DNA of 64,000 nt from Clostridium septicum (GTDB taxonomy: Bacteria > Bacillota > Clostridia > Clostridiales > Clostridiaceae), in the NCBI RefSeq assembly GCF_003606265.1, contig NZ_CP023671.1:248001-312000 (forward strand). Direction: 5' to 3'. Of this stretch, positions 54,301-63,178 are shown piece by piece. How positions within the stretch are numbered: position 1 is the first letter of the stretch; each line of letters opens with the position of its first letter. Position numbers and translations under genes: made by a program. The notes under the pieces are model-generated. The model saw only the letters and a program-made list of their open reading frames with translations. It was not told where the DNA came from and did no database searches.

Positions 54301-55289
54301 TCCATAACATATCCTTTATATATAATTGGATCAAAACTTTCAAAAATCCACTTATATACATTATTTTTGCTTTGTGATTTAACTGACCATGGAGTTCCTT
54401 CTAATAAAAACATTATATTTGATATCTTGTCTATTAATACATTCCCATAAGATCCTGTATAAGCTACAATCCCATGTTGTACATATGAACCATCTGCATA
54501 AAATCCATCGCCATTTGTGACATATTCAAATACACCTTCTATATCTTCTGAAGCTTCTTTTATCTTGCTTGGATCCTTAGAAATTACACCTTGTAATAGC
54601 TTATTTATACATACATCTGCTAAATTTGCCCCTGTATGATATTTACTTCCTGGATCTATAATTGGTAAAAACTTTTGTATAGCATCCATATATCTTTTTA
54701 TTTGATCCTGTGATAAATCATCATACATTAAAATTGTTGTATTATTTAATCTAGCAGGTATTCCAATTACCCAATCCCACCAGTTACCATATTGTTCTAT
54801 ATTTTCATTATAAGCATTTTTATTTATCCATTCTAAAGCAAAAATTATTTTATTTTTTAATTCTTTATTTTTATAGTACTTATTATTAGGTAAATTATAT
54901 GATGTTGCCATTGATAATATATTATTAAACATAGAGGTTATTTGTGATGGTTTATCTTTATACTCCTTAAGGTTTTCCCACAACCAATCATTATCTGGAT
55001 TCTCATTCATACTCTTTAAACAATTATCTGTTTGTTTTTCATACCATGAAATTTTTTTAGCTATTGCAGAGTTTTTGACATCCATTTTTGATCCAACAGT
55101 TAAATCTTCTTTCCACTTTAATCTAAGAGTATTTATTATAGAATTCTCATTATTTGTATTTAATTCTATACATGTACTATCATTTTTTATATCAGCTTTA
55201 ATAGTTGTTTCTAAAGTAGTAGCGAAACCTATGCTTGTAACTAGTGTAGTTATAATAATTACTTTTATAGTTTCCTTGCTTCTTTTCAT
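51369..55289 (-). CDS. Surface-anchored PL8 polysaccharide lyase (hyaluronate lyase-like) with five Ig-like repeats
   Basis: 1306 aa. It has a signal peptide (about residues 1-31), then an alpha-toroid and beta-sandwich lyase domain to about residue 835. Five near-identical 86-residue DUF5011/Ig-like repeats run from about 835 to 1264, followed by an LPKTG sorting signal with hydrophobic helix and KKKK end. Catalytic residues Asn222, His272, Tyr281 and Arg335 have exactly the spacing of pneumococcal hyaluronate lyase (349, 399, 408, 462), and NWWDW is conserved. The likely role is cleaving hyaluronan or chondroitin by beta-elimination at the cell wall. The exact substrate is inferred. Confidence 0.92.
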   Translation of the reverse strand: MKRSKETIKVIIITTLVTSIGFATTLETTIKADIKNDSTCIELNTNNENSIINTLRLKWKEDLTVGSKMDVKNSAIAKKISWYEKQTDNCLKSMNENPDNDWLWENLKEYKDKPSQITSMFNNILSMATSYNLPNNKYYKNKELKNKIIFALEWINKNAYNENIEQYGNWWDWVIGIPARLNNTTILMYDDLSQDQIKRYMDAIQKFLPIIDPGSKYHTGANLADVCINKLLQGVISKDPSKIKEASEDIEGVFEYVTNGDGFYADGSYVQHGIVAYTGSYGNVLIDKISNIMFLLEGTPWSVKSQSKNNVYKWIFESFDPIIYKGYVMDMVRGRSISRYNGNGYMQASGIIEGMIKLSMISDEDTSKKVQALVKEWANEAEEIIDFGTRFKSINVINKFYQFMKDDSIVATKQEAKHNALNMMDKTIHEREDYALSISRSSSRISKYEFMNKENLKPWFQGDGMTYLHNDDLTQFSDDFWPTIDPYRMPGTTIDKRLRKDKEILPGIDPGSSDQDEVYYELGNSNWSGGSKLGIYGISGMKIDNKYDSLTANKSWFMFDDEIVALGSDITNPEEYDNETIIENRKIKKDGSNRFIVDGEEKIKTLGDSDKVENAKWAYLEGNVSNSNIGYYFPDGADINILRDNREGNWFNINSSKAEADKVVTNNYLTMYINHGSKIKNEKYSYVLLPNKSVEEVKSYSEKSNIEILRNDEIAQGVKHLGLKMEGANFFVDGENTSGSITSTGNSSIMVKENNDKTLTIAVSDPTFQENNISVQINRKGAEVVSSDNEIANINLNNNKISFDVNTTDAKGKTFELVVKLVEDGSEEKQQIKNQAPVINGEDVNLTVGEKWNKDLHKIVVIDKEDGDLTEKVRIKENNIKLNNDSIVTESGEYNVVFEVEDKDGDKTEKTFKVNVKDRNQAPVINGEDVNLTVGEKWNKNLHKIVVIDKEDGDLTEKVRIKENNIKLNNDSIVTESGEYNVVFEVEDKDGVKTEKTFKVNVKDRNQAPVINGEDVNLTVGEKWNKDLHKIVVIDKEDGDLTEKVRIKENNIKLNNDSIVTESGEYNVVFEVEDKDGDKTEKTFKVNVKDRNQAPVINGEDVNLTVGEKWNKNLHKIVATDKEDGDLTEKVRIKENNIKLNNDSIVTESGEYNVVFEVEDKDGVKTEKTFKVNVKDRNQAPVINGEDVNLTVGDKWNKNLHKIVVIDKEDGDLTEKVRIKENNIKLNNDSIVTESGEYNVVFEVEDKDGDKTEKTFKVNVENKSSNSNKNNIGNLPKTGTGVGATGLLAVAVSLLGVGATLFKKKK
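51501..52790 (-). repeat. Five tandem 258-bp repeats in the PL8 lyase gene
   Basis: Each unit encodes one 86-residue domain starting QAPVINGEDVNLTVG and ending KVNVKDRN. Units 1, 3 and 5 read DGDKTEK and units 2 and 4 DGVKTEK, so the array behaves as a repeated 516-bp pair plus one. Differences between units are a few bases, which points to recent unequal recombination. Confidence 0.93.
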
Positions 55290-55423
55290 TTTAAATCCCC
55301 CTTTAATTTTAAGTAAAACCTAGAAATTAATATAATTATTCTAATTTAAATATTTTAACAATAATAAATCGGTTTTTAACACTTTCCTACAAATAATTTT
55401 AATAAAAATTTATTTTATCATAA

Positions 55424-55470
55424 AAAAAACTGTTCTTAAAATTAATTAAATATTCTTAAGAACAGTTTTT
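55424..55470 (-). terminator. Rho-independent terminator after the nucleotidase gene
   Basis: Arms AAAAACTGTTCTTAAGAA and TTTTAAGAACAGTTTTT (imperfect at the loop end), then TTTTTATGAT on the minus strand. Confidence 0.85.
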
Positions 55471-55484
55471 ATTTATATATATAA

Positions 55485-57470
55485 TTATTTTGTTAAATCA
55501 TATATATAATTTTTAAGTTTTTCTCCTGCAGAATCACTAGCTGTTATACCTTTATATTCACTTATATAATTTTCAGCATTTTCATTTGATATAAATTTTG
55601 CTTTAATTCCATCTCCAGACAACTTCCAATTATTATCCTTATTACAAGGTAATGGACTATTTTCTTTTATATAATCTGATATTATTTGCCTTGTTTCATC
55701 AGCTGCTAAATATATAAGCTTATCTCCATTTTTTAAACATGGGAAATGTCCCCCACCACCAGCTCTATAGTTATTAGTTATTACAAGAAACTCTTGATTA
55801 TCATCTATAGGCTTTCCATTATATGATAAGTTTTTAATTCTATTTGCTTTTTCATTTACTATATTACCTTCCTTATCATATTTTGTATCTTCAGTAACAT
55901 CTATTTCATAAGTTACTCCATCTATAATATCAAAGTTAAAACCTGGATAATTAATATTTATTAAATCTTGTGCCTCACTATTATTTTTATCTAATTTATT
56001 AAATTGTCCTGCACTCATTTCTAACCATTCTCTAACATCAGCTCCTGTTATTTTAACAACTGCTAACATATTTGGATACTTATAAAGATTTGATACATCT
56101 TTAATTTTTATGTCCCCTTCTTTTAAATTAAAATAATCCTCTGGGTTTATTCCTCCCTCTGTTAATCCTGCTTTTAAAGGAGCTGTTGCTGATAATATAG
56201 GAAGATCTTTATACTTTGTAATTTCCTCTATATTGTTTTCTTTTAGTTTTTCCACATATTTTTTTTGAGCATCAGTTACTATTTGCATACCTTCATTATC
56301 TGCAACTAAAGCAAAATAACTATTAATATCTTTTGCTATTTTACCTACTGAAGAATTTATATACTCTAAAATAGTTTCATGATAAGGCTTTAAGAAATCT
56401 ACTAATTCTTTATCATTTTCAACTCCTTTAACTGCTCTCACTTCACTTTTTCCATCAATAACCTTCCACTTTTCTCCGTCCTTTTCAAGTTTAAGGTCTA
56501 TTATTCCTAGCTCTTTTGCGTAATTTAAAGGCTGTACTGTAGGAATTCCATTCATAGTACCTTTTTCAACATCTACATTTCCTAATTTTTCATATTTCTT
56601 ATTTGGAAACTGATCATGTGAGTGACCTGTAACTACAGCATCAATACCATCTATTCTTGTTAGTTCATATGCCTCATCTTCTTTTCCCTCTTCGTACTTA
56701 CCATCTCCATATCCACTATGAGATAATGCTATAACTATATCTGCTCCTTCTTTTCTTATTTTAGGAATAAACTCTTCTGCTGTTTTCTTTATATCCTTTA
56801 CAACTACTTTTCCATCTAAATTTATTTTATCCCAATTTAAAATTTGTGGTGGAACGAAACCTATTACTCCAATTTTTATAGTTTCTTCTTTACCTGCAGA
56901 ATCCATTACCTTTTCTTCAATTATTTTATATGGAGTAAATACATTTGTTGTTCCATCAACTTCATAAACATTAGCATTTACTGTAGGTAAACTAGTGTCA
57001 TTTAATAATTGTTTTAAATAATCTAAACCATAATTAAATTCATGATTACCTATATTTCCGATATCATAATTCATTTTCTCTAAAGTCTCATATATAGGAC
57101 TTTTTTCGCCAGGCTTAGTTACTTCAACCATATTATAATAATCTGCTAAAGGAGTACCTTGTATATCATCTCCATTATCAACAACTAAAGTATTGTCTAT
57201 TTCATCATCTAAATTATTATTAGGATCTACTTCCTTCTTTGCCTCTTTCATTAAAGTTGATATTTTAACCATTCCTAATTTATCTGTTTTTGAATCTGTA
57301 TAATAATCATAATCCATTAAATTTGAATGCATATCTGTAGTGGCCATTATACGAAGATTAACTGAAGTTTTATCTTTATTATTATTTGTTGATCCACATC
57401 CCCCTAATATAAATGATGTTGAAATTAATTGTACAGCTACAATCATTGCTAGTATTTTTTTTCTTTTCAT
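55485..57470 (-). CDS. CpdB-like 2',3'-cyclic phosphodiesterase / 3'-nucleotidase lipoprotein
   Basis: Extracellular nucleotide-degrading enzyme, 661 aa. A signal sequence is followed by lipobox ILGGC at about residue 24. The N-terminal metallophosphatase domain has the metal motifs ATTDMHSNLMDYDYY, DNGDDIQGT, IGNHEFNYGLDYL and TGHSHDQFP. The C-terminal 5'-nucleotidase domain has NNYRAGGGGHFP. TDMHSN with DYDYY points to the CpdB group rather than UshA. It probably recovers phosphate and nucleosides. The start is taken at 57470 (AGGGGAT upstream); an ATG at 57482 is possible. It is anchored by lipid, not LPXTG. Confidence 0.88.
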   Translation of the reverse strand: MKRKKILAMIVAVQLISTSFILGGCGSTNNNKDKTSVNLRIMATTDMHSNLMDYDYYTDSKTDKLGMVKISTLMKEAKKEVDPNNNLDDEIDNTLVVDNGDDIQGTPLADYYNMVEVTKPGEKSPIYETLEKMNYDIGNIGNHEFNYGLDYLKQLLNDTSLPTVNANVYEVDGTTNVFTPYKIIEEKVMDSAGKEETIKIGVIGFVPPQILNWDKINLDGKVVVKDIKKTAEEFIPKIRKEGADIVIALSHSGYGDGKYEEGKEDEAYELTRIDGIDAVVTGHSHDQFPNKKYEKLGNVDVEKGTMNGIPTVQPLNYAKELGIIDLKLEKDGEKWKVIDGKSEVRAVKGVENDKELVDFLKPYHETILEYINSSVGKIAKDINSYFALVADNEGMQIVTDAQKKYVEKLKENNIEEITKYKDLPILSATAPLKAGLTEGGINPEDYFNLKEGDIKIKDVSNLYKYPNMLAVVKITGADVREWLEMSAGQFNKLDKNNSEAQDLININYPGFNFDIIDGVTYEIDVTEDTKYDKEGNIVNEKANRIKNLSYNGKPIDDNQEFLVITNNYRAGGGGHFPCLKNGDKLIYLAADETRQIISDYIKENSPLPCNKDNNWKLSGDGIKAKFISNENAENYISEYKGITASDSAGEKLKNYIYDLTK

Positions 57471-57482
57471 CCTAAATCCCAT

Positions 57483-57806
57483 CCCCTAATTTTAATATTT
57501 TTTAATTTAAAAGCGCTTATTGAAAATTAAAACATAATATTATAATTCAATTAAATTATTATATGTATATTTTACCATTTAATAACTTTATTTTACCATA
57601 TTTCCATTTTTACAACAATTGATTTTAAATGTTTCTTATTTTTTCAAATTATATTTAATTTTTTTAATTATTTTCTAAAAATTCTTTCTTTAATTGTTTA
57701 CATTTAAAATTATTTTTAGTTATCTTTATCACAATAGTATCTGATAAATTTATTACACATAAGAAAAAAGGATAGTAAATGATTCCTATCCTTTTTCTTA
57801 TATAAT
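57483..57806. other. Intergenic region between gshF and the nucleotidase gene
   Basis: 324 AT-rich bases with the gshF terminator at the far end. A weak promoter candidate on the minus strand is TTGTTG, 17 bases, TAAAAT near 57595-57625. AAGCGCTT near 57513 resembles the centre of a catabolite (cre) site but fits the full consensus poorly. I see no gene. Confidence 0.4.
57761..57800 (-). terminator. Rho-independent terminator after gshF
   Basis: AAGAAAAAGGATAG / CTATCCTTTTTTCTT with a 10-12 nt loop and a T-rich 3' side. It lies just after the gshF stop. Confidence 0.85.
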
Positions 57807-60128
57807 CTAACACTCATTTTTATATTGAAAGCCTAATAAATCTAATATTTTATCACCTATATTTCTTTCTTTTCCTTTATAAGGAAAAGAATGTATATGT
57901 ATTGCTGGATTAAAATTTAATTCTATTATTGCATAATTTGAATTTTCATCTTTATAATCCTCTATTATCATATCTACTCCACATATTTTAGCATTAACTG
58001 CTTTAGCTGCTTTTACTGCAATATCTTTAAAAATATTTGGAATTTCATCTGTGTAATCTATACTATCTCCACCAGTGCTTATATTTGAATTTTCTCTAAG
58101 ATATACTATTTCATTATATTTTGGAATATAATCAAAGTCTATGTTTCTTTGATTTAGGAAAAGCTTTGCTACATCATCTAAAACTATTTTTTCTAAAGGA
58201 GTCTTATATCCTTTTCCCCTTAAAGAATCCTTATTTTTTTCTTCTACTAATTCCCTTATAGTATGTTTTCCATCTCCTAAAACATTTGCTGGAACTCTAT
58301 GAAGGATTCCCTCTACTTTATCTCCAATAACTAAAAATCTATATTCCTTTCCTTTAATAAATTCTTCTATAATAACAGTATTATCGTATTTAAAGGCAAA
58401 CTCTAAGGCTTTTATTAAATCTTCCTTTTTAGCCCCTTTAGTAAATATACTTATCCCTAATCCAAAGTTAGTTGATTTTGGCTTAATAACTACTTCCTTA
58501 TTTACAAATTCATAAATACTATTTATCCCTTCATTTAAAGAATAAAATTCTTTTCCTAAAGGAACTTTCAATTGGCTTTTATGTAATATATTCTTAGTTA
58601 CTGTTTTGTTTTCCATAATTAAAACAGTTATATAATTATCTATAGAAGTCTTAGTTGCTTGTTTTATGTACTCTATATGTTCACCTTTTTGCAACGAAAT
58701 AAAATTATCATTTTTATCTATTATTTCTATCTTTAATCCTCTTTTAATGGCAGCTTTTAATAGTATTTGAGTTGATAATTCTAAATCAGAAAATCCTATC
58801 AATTTATATCTATTGTTAAAAGACTCTTCTTTATATTTTCTAGCTAACTTTAAATTAGTATTAATATAGCCCTCCTCTTTTGCCATTTCAGTAATTCTGT
58901 TTGCATATGTTTTTTTAGGATTTTTAACTTTTTCTATTTGGCTTTCTATTATATCATCACTATTTAAATTAAAATCCTCATTAATTTTAGATATCTTATT
59001 AAGTAATACCATTGCCCAAGTATCTTTTTCGATTTTTTCTCCATTCCTCTTAAGAAATATATTTTTTTGACCATAACTTGCTATTATTTTTTGATTATAT
59101 AGAGCTTCTTCTTGCCATTTTTCATATCTATCTTCTTCTTCATTTAGAAGAAATAAAGTAAATAAATTAACAAACTTTAAATCCTCTAAAGTTATTCCAA
59201 CTTTATCAAAAGGGTTAATATCAATACTTCTAATTTCTAAGTAATTTATTCCATCTTCAATTAAAGAATCTAAAAAATTATTATTATCTTTAGCTTTTAA
59301 TCTAATTTGGCTATAAAGCTCCTTATGGCTATCTATTATACCTTCATTTACATATCCTTTAATACTTTTAACATAATCTTCTACAGTTTTATAACTTGGA
59401 AATAAGTCTATTTTATTACCATAACCACAATCACTATTTCTATATGATAAAGCTCCCTCATTACTAAATGTATCATCTGCTATCTTTTGTAATTTTTTAA
59501 TACATTCACCTTCATAGCTTCCATGAATTATTGCAGCTCCACCTAAAAGGTAAATTAAAAGCCATCTATATCTTAAGTAATTTCTAGCTACTTTTAAATA
59601 TACTTCATCTCTAAAATCCTTATAACATCTTTCTTTACTACTTCCATGATATAACTTTTTTATTAAATTTTCATTATAAGAAAAATTATAATGAATTCCT
59701 GAAATTAATTGTTTTTTTCCACCATATTTCTCAAATAATTTTTCTCTATACTCTCTAGCTTTTCTTCCTTCTTCTTTACATCTACAAAATTCAGCTATCG
59801 GTATATTATGATTTTCTGGAATATCACAAGGCATTGATTGGGGCCATAAGTATTCATCTTTAATTTCTAAATCAACAATGTCAAAAAGTGAACTACAAAA
59901 ATTATAAACTTCTTCTAAACTATTAAGTACAGGAGTTATTAATTCCACTTGACTTTCTGAAAAATCTGTTGTTATATAAGGATTTGATATTTTTCCATGA
60001 AAATTTTTTGAATGAGGTTTTATTGATAATTTTCCATTCTTATCAACTCTTAAAGACTCCCTTTCTATTCCATATCCTCCATTTAATAAATCCTTTTTGC
60101 TTAACTTATCCTTAATACTGTATAACAT
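57807..60128 (-). CDS. gshF: Bifunctional glutamate-cysteine ligase / glutathione synthetase GshF
   Basis: Makes glutathione in two ATP-dependent steps from one polypeptide, 773 aa. The N-terminal half is a GshA-like ligase (GGYGIERESLRVDKNGKLS, TDFSESQVELITP and GISYNFS-like IHYNFSY). The C-terminal half is an ATP-grasp domain, with VVIKPKSTNFGLGISIF, VIEEFIKGKEYRFLVIG, LHRVPANVLGDG and AIIELNFNPAIHIHSFP. The start codon overlaps the end of the MATE gene by 17 bases, with GGAGG inside that gene, so the two are coupled. Such fusions occur in some streptococci, Listeria and a few clostridia. Confidence 0.94.
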   Translation of the reverse strand: MLYSIKDKLSKKDLLNGGYGIERESLRVDKNGKLSIKPHSKNFHGKISNPYITTDFSESQVELITPVLNSLEEVYNFCSSLFDIVDLEIKDEYLWPQSMPCDIPENHNIPIAEFCRCKEEGRKAREYREKLFEKYGGKKQLISGIHYNFSYNENLIKKLYHGSSKERCYKDFRDEVYLKVARNYLRYRWLLIYLLGGAAIIHGSYEGECIKKLQKIADDTFSNEGALSYRNSDCGYGNKIDLFPSYKTVEDYVKSIKGYVNEGIIDSHKELYSQIRLKAKDNNNFLDSLIEDGINYLEIRSIDINPFDKVGITLEDLKFVNLFTLFLLNEEEDRYEKWQEEALYNQKIIASYGQKNIFLKRNGEKIEKDTWAMVLLNKISKINEDFNLNSDDIIESQIEKVKNPKKTYANRITEMAKEEGYINTNLKLARKYKEESFNNRYKLIGFSDLELSTQILLKAAIKRGLKIEIIDKNDNFISLQKGEHIEYIKQATKTSIDNYITVLIMENKTVTKNILHKSQLKVPLGKEFYSLNEGINSIYEFVNKEVVIKPKSTNFGLGISIFTKGAKKEDLIKALEFAFKYDNTVIIEEFIKGKEYRFLVIGDKVEGILHRVPANVLGDGKHTIRELVEEKNKDSLRGKGYKTPLEKIVLDDVAKLFLNQRNIDFDYIPKYNEIVYLRENSNISTGGDSIDYTDEIPNIFKDIAVKAAKAVNAKICGVDMIIEDYKDENSNYAIIELNFNPAIHIHSFPYKGKERNIGDKILDLLGFQYKNEC

Positions 60129-61440
60129 TTTTATAACTCCTCCATATCTTATATCTATACATTAAATAAGCTGTTATCCCCTTTAAAATACTTGATACTG
60201 ATATACTAATCCAAACTCCGTTAATTCCTAAACCTTTAATTAAAAACAAAGCCATAGGAATTCTTAAAACAGTAAATATCATGCTAATAAAAGCTGGAAT
60301 CTTAGGCTTTCCAATTCCAGTAAACATTCCATTAGATATCATTTCTATTGCTGCAAAAACTTGAGACAATCCCACTATTCTTAAGTAGCTAGATCCAATT
60401 ATTATAGTTTCTTTTTCTCTTACAAATAGTTTAACTAAAAATTCAGGGAATATTATAAATATAATGGATGCTACTGCTGCATATATTGTTCCAATTAAAA
60501 GTGAAATATTATAACCTTTTATTACTCTATCATTTCTTTTTGCTCCATAATTTTGCCCAACAAAGCTAGAGACTGCACCATTTAATCCTCCTACTACCAT
60601 AAGCATTATAGATTCTATTTGTAACCCTATCTTTTGTGCTGCAATTGCATCTGATCCAAAATTAGATATAATTTTTGCTAAAACTATATTAACAAAAGTA
60701 AATAATACTCTTTGAAATGCCATAGGAAACCCAAGCCTTGCAATTTTAATTATATTTTCTTTTCTTATTCCTACACTTAAATCAAAAGTTAGCATTTCTT
60801 TTCCCTTAATATTAAAAAGTATAAACATTAAAATATTTGAAAGTAGAGTTGCTATTGCCGCTCCTAGAACTCCCATTTTAAAACTATATATTAAAATAGG
60901 ATCTAAAATTATATTTATAATTATTCCTAATGCACTTATTTTTAAAGCACTTTTATTATTTCCAAAGCTACTTAAAACCCTAATATATAAAATATTAAAA
61001 AAAGTAAAAAGTAATGTTGGTGCACTAAAAGCTAAATATAAATATCCATTTTTCTCAACTATGGGATTATTTAAATCAAAAAATCCTATAAGTTTTTTCC
61101 CTGTAACTATAATAATTGTAGAATAAATTATTCCAATTATAAGATTTAAAAATAATCCTGAATTTAAGTATTCCTTAACTTCTCTTTCATTTTTCTCGCC
61201 AATAGAATGTGCAACTTTAATTCCTGTTCCTATTACTACTAATGAATTTATAGAATGTCCAAGCCCTATAAAAAAACTAGATGTTCCTATACTAGCAACA
61301 CTATCACTTCCAAGTCCCCCAACCCAAAGCATATCTACTAGATTATATGTTAATTGTAATAAGGAACTTCCCATAATAGGCAATGCAAGAGCTATTATTA
61401 CATCTCTTACATTGCCTTCTGTTAAATCTATTTTTTTCAT
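60112..61440 (-). CDS. MATE family efflux transporter
   Basis: 442 aa with twelve predicted membrane helices. Start DVIIALALPIMGSSLLQLTYNLVDMLWVGGLGSDSVASIG and internal duplication (SFVGQNYGAKRND) are typical of MATE Na+/H+-driven antiporters. It overlaps gshF, so a link to glutathione or thiol conjugate export is possible but unproven. GGGAG precedes the ATG. Confidence 0.9.
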   Translation of the reverse strand: MKKIDLTEGNVRDVIIALALPIMGSSLLQLTYNLVDMLWVGGLGSDSVASIGTSSFFIGLGHSINSLVVIGTGIKVAHSIGEKNEREVKEYLNSGLFLNLIIGIIYSTIIIVTGKKLIGFFDLNNPIVEKNGYLYLAFSAPTLLFTFFNILYIRVLSSFGNNKSALKISALGIIINIILDPILIYSFKMGVLGAAIATLLSNILMFILFNIKGKEMLTFDLSVGIRKENIIKIARLGFPMAFQRVLFTFVNIVLAKIISNFGSDAIAAQKIGLQIESIMLMVVGGLNGAVSSFVGQNYGAKRNDRVIKGYNISLLIGTIYAAVASIIFIIFPEFLVKLFVREKETIIIGSSYLRIVGLSQVFAAIEMISNGMFTGIGKPKIPAFISMIFTVLRIPMALFLIKGLGINGVWISISVSSILKGITAYLMYRYKIWRSYKNVIQY

Positions 61441-61628
61441 AAAATCTCCCTAGTTATTTGTACATTAAATTTCAATATTTATTTTTAACAAAATTTCTTT
61501 TTTAATGTGCTTTTATTATACACTATTCCATTTAATTATAAAACCTACCTATAGTTTCCTTAATACCCCAGAAAAATTTGGGCAATATATTTAAGAACAT
61601 AATAAAAATAAAAAGGAGGTTTAAGATT

Positions 61629-63137
61629 TTGAAAGGTAATAAAAATAATACAAGCAAATTAACTTTAAGCGCTCTTATTCTTATGATTTTCACATCAGTT
61701 TATGGTTTTAATAATATTCCAAGGGCTTTTTATTTAATGGGTTATTCCGCTATTCCTTGGTACATACTATCTGCCATAACATTTTTTATACCATATGCAT
61801 TTATGATGGCTGAATATGGAGCTGCTTTTAGAAAAGAAAAAGGTGGAATATATTCTTGGATGGAAAAATCTGTTGGGCCTAAATACGCATTTATAGGAAC
61901 ATTCATGTGGTTTGCATCTTATTTAATTTGGATGGTAAGCGTATCTTCTTCTATCTGGGTTCCTTTATCTAATTTAATATTTGGTACAGATAAAACAGAG
62001 ACTTGGTCTTTATTTGGATTAAATGCTCCAAGAACATTAGCTATACTAGGTTGTATATTTATAGTTTTAATAACTTTTATATCCTCAAAAGGTCTTAAAA
62101 GTATTGCTAAAATAGCATCTATTGGTGGGGTTTTTGTAAGTAGTGCTAACATAGTTTTAATTATTGGTGCATTAATAGTTTTAGTATTTAATGGATTTAA
62201 TATGGCACAACCAATAAGTGCAGCTGAGTTTATTCACTCACCTAATCCTAATTATCAAACCCCTTTAGGTATACTTAGCTTTTTAGTCTTTGCATTATTT
62301 GCATATGGTGGACTAGAAGCTGTAGGTGGTTTAGTTGATAAAACTGAAAATCCTAAAGTTGTTTTTCCAAGAGGAATTAAAATAGCAGCTTTAGTAATTG
62401 CTGTTGGTTATTCTTTAGCAATTCTTTTTGTAGGTTTCTTTATTAATTGGAAATCTATATTAAGTTCTTCAAATGTAAATATGGCTAATGTATCATATAT
62501 TGTTATAAAGAATCTAGGAATTGAACTTGGTAGGGTTTTTAATCTTTCACCTGATAATACTGTAATTTTAGGTGCTTGGTTTGCACGTTTTATTGGCCTT
62601 GCTATGTTTTTAGCCTTAACAGGGGCTTTTTTTACTTTAATTTATTCACCATTAAAACAATTAATTGAAGGAACACCCTCTGAAATTTGGCCAAAAAGAT
62701 GGACAATAAAAGATGAGAATGATATGCCTGTTAATGCCATGTGGGTGCAATGTATAATAGTAGTTTCTATAATACTTATTTCATCTTTTGGTGGTAAAAG
62801 TGCAGGTGTGTTTCTTGATTACTTAATATTAATGGGTAATGTTGCTATGACTATTCCTTATATGTTCTTATCTTTTGGCTTTATCTATTTTAAAAGAAAA
62901 AAAGAAATTCAAAAACCTTTTGAAATATATAAGAATCCAATAGTAACTAATGTAACTGCCATTATAGTTACATTTACAGTAGGGTTTGCAAATTTCTTTA
63001 CTATACTACAGCCAGCATTAGAAACTAAGGATTATATTTCAACATTATTTCAACTTATAGGACCTCTTTTCTTTGGATTTGTAGGTTTCCTACTTTATTA
63101 TATTTATGAAAAAAAATATATAAAAAATAATTCTTAA
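61629..63137 (+). CDS. APC-superfamily amino acid permease (glutamate:GABA antiporter/YjeM-like)
   Basis: 502 aa, about twelve to fourteen membrane helices. The N-terminal segment FTSVYGFNNIPRAFYLMGYSAIPWY and EYGAAFRKEKGGIYSWMEKSVGPKYAF match the YjeM/GadC-like subfamily. Substrate is not certain. It is the only + strand gene in the window. The start is TTG at 61629 with AAGGAGGT 8 nt upstream. A TTG at 61578 gives a longer frame that runs through that site. It is divergently oriented to the MATE-gshF pair, about 190 bases away. Confidence 0.88.
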   Translation: MKGNKNNTSKLTLSALILMIFTSVYGFNNIPRAFYLMGYSAIPWYILSAITFFIPYAFMMAEYGAAFRKEKGGIYSWMEKSVGPKYAFIGTFMWFASYLIWMVSVSSSIWVPLSNLIFGTDKTETWSLFGLNAPRTLAILGCIFIVLITFISSKGLKSIAKIASIGGVFVSSANIVLIIGALIVLVFNGFNMAQPISAAEFIHSPNPNYQTPLGILSFLVFALFAYGGLEAVGGLVDKTENPKVVFPRGIKIAALVIAVGYSLAILFVGFFINWKSILSSSNVNMANVSYIVIKNLGIELGRVFNLSPDNTVILGAWFARFIGLAMFLALTGAFFTLIYSPLKQLIEGTPSEIWPKRWTIKDENDMPVNAMWVQCIIVVSIILISSFGGKSAGVFLDYLILMGNVAMTIPYMFLSFGFIYFKRKKEIQKPFEIYKNPIVTNVTAIIVTFTVGFANFFTILQPALETKDYISTLFQLIGPLFFGFVGFLLYYIYEKKYIKNNS

Positions 63138-63178
63138 TAAAAAAGGTTAGAAATTAATTTTTCTAACCTTTTTTATTA
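63137..63178. terminator. Bidirectional terminator between the permease and the second MATE gene
   Basis: AATAAAAAAGGTTAGAAA and its near-perfect complement form a long stem with A/T flanks. Both converging genes end within it. Confidence 0.9.

Noticed and set aside
57505..57525. Catabolite (cre) site before the nucleotidase gene
   Set aside because: AAGCGCTT matches only the centre of the consensus; several outer positions do not fit.
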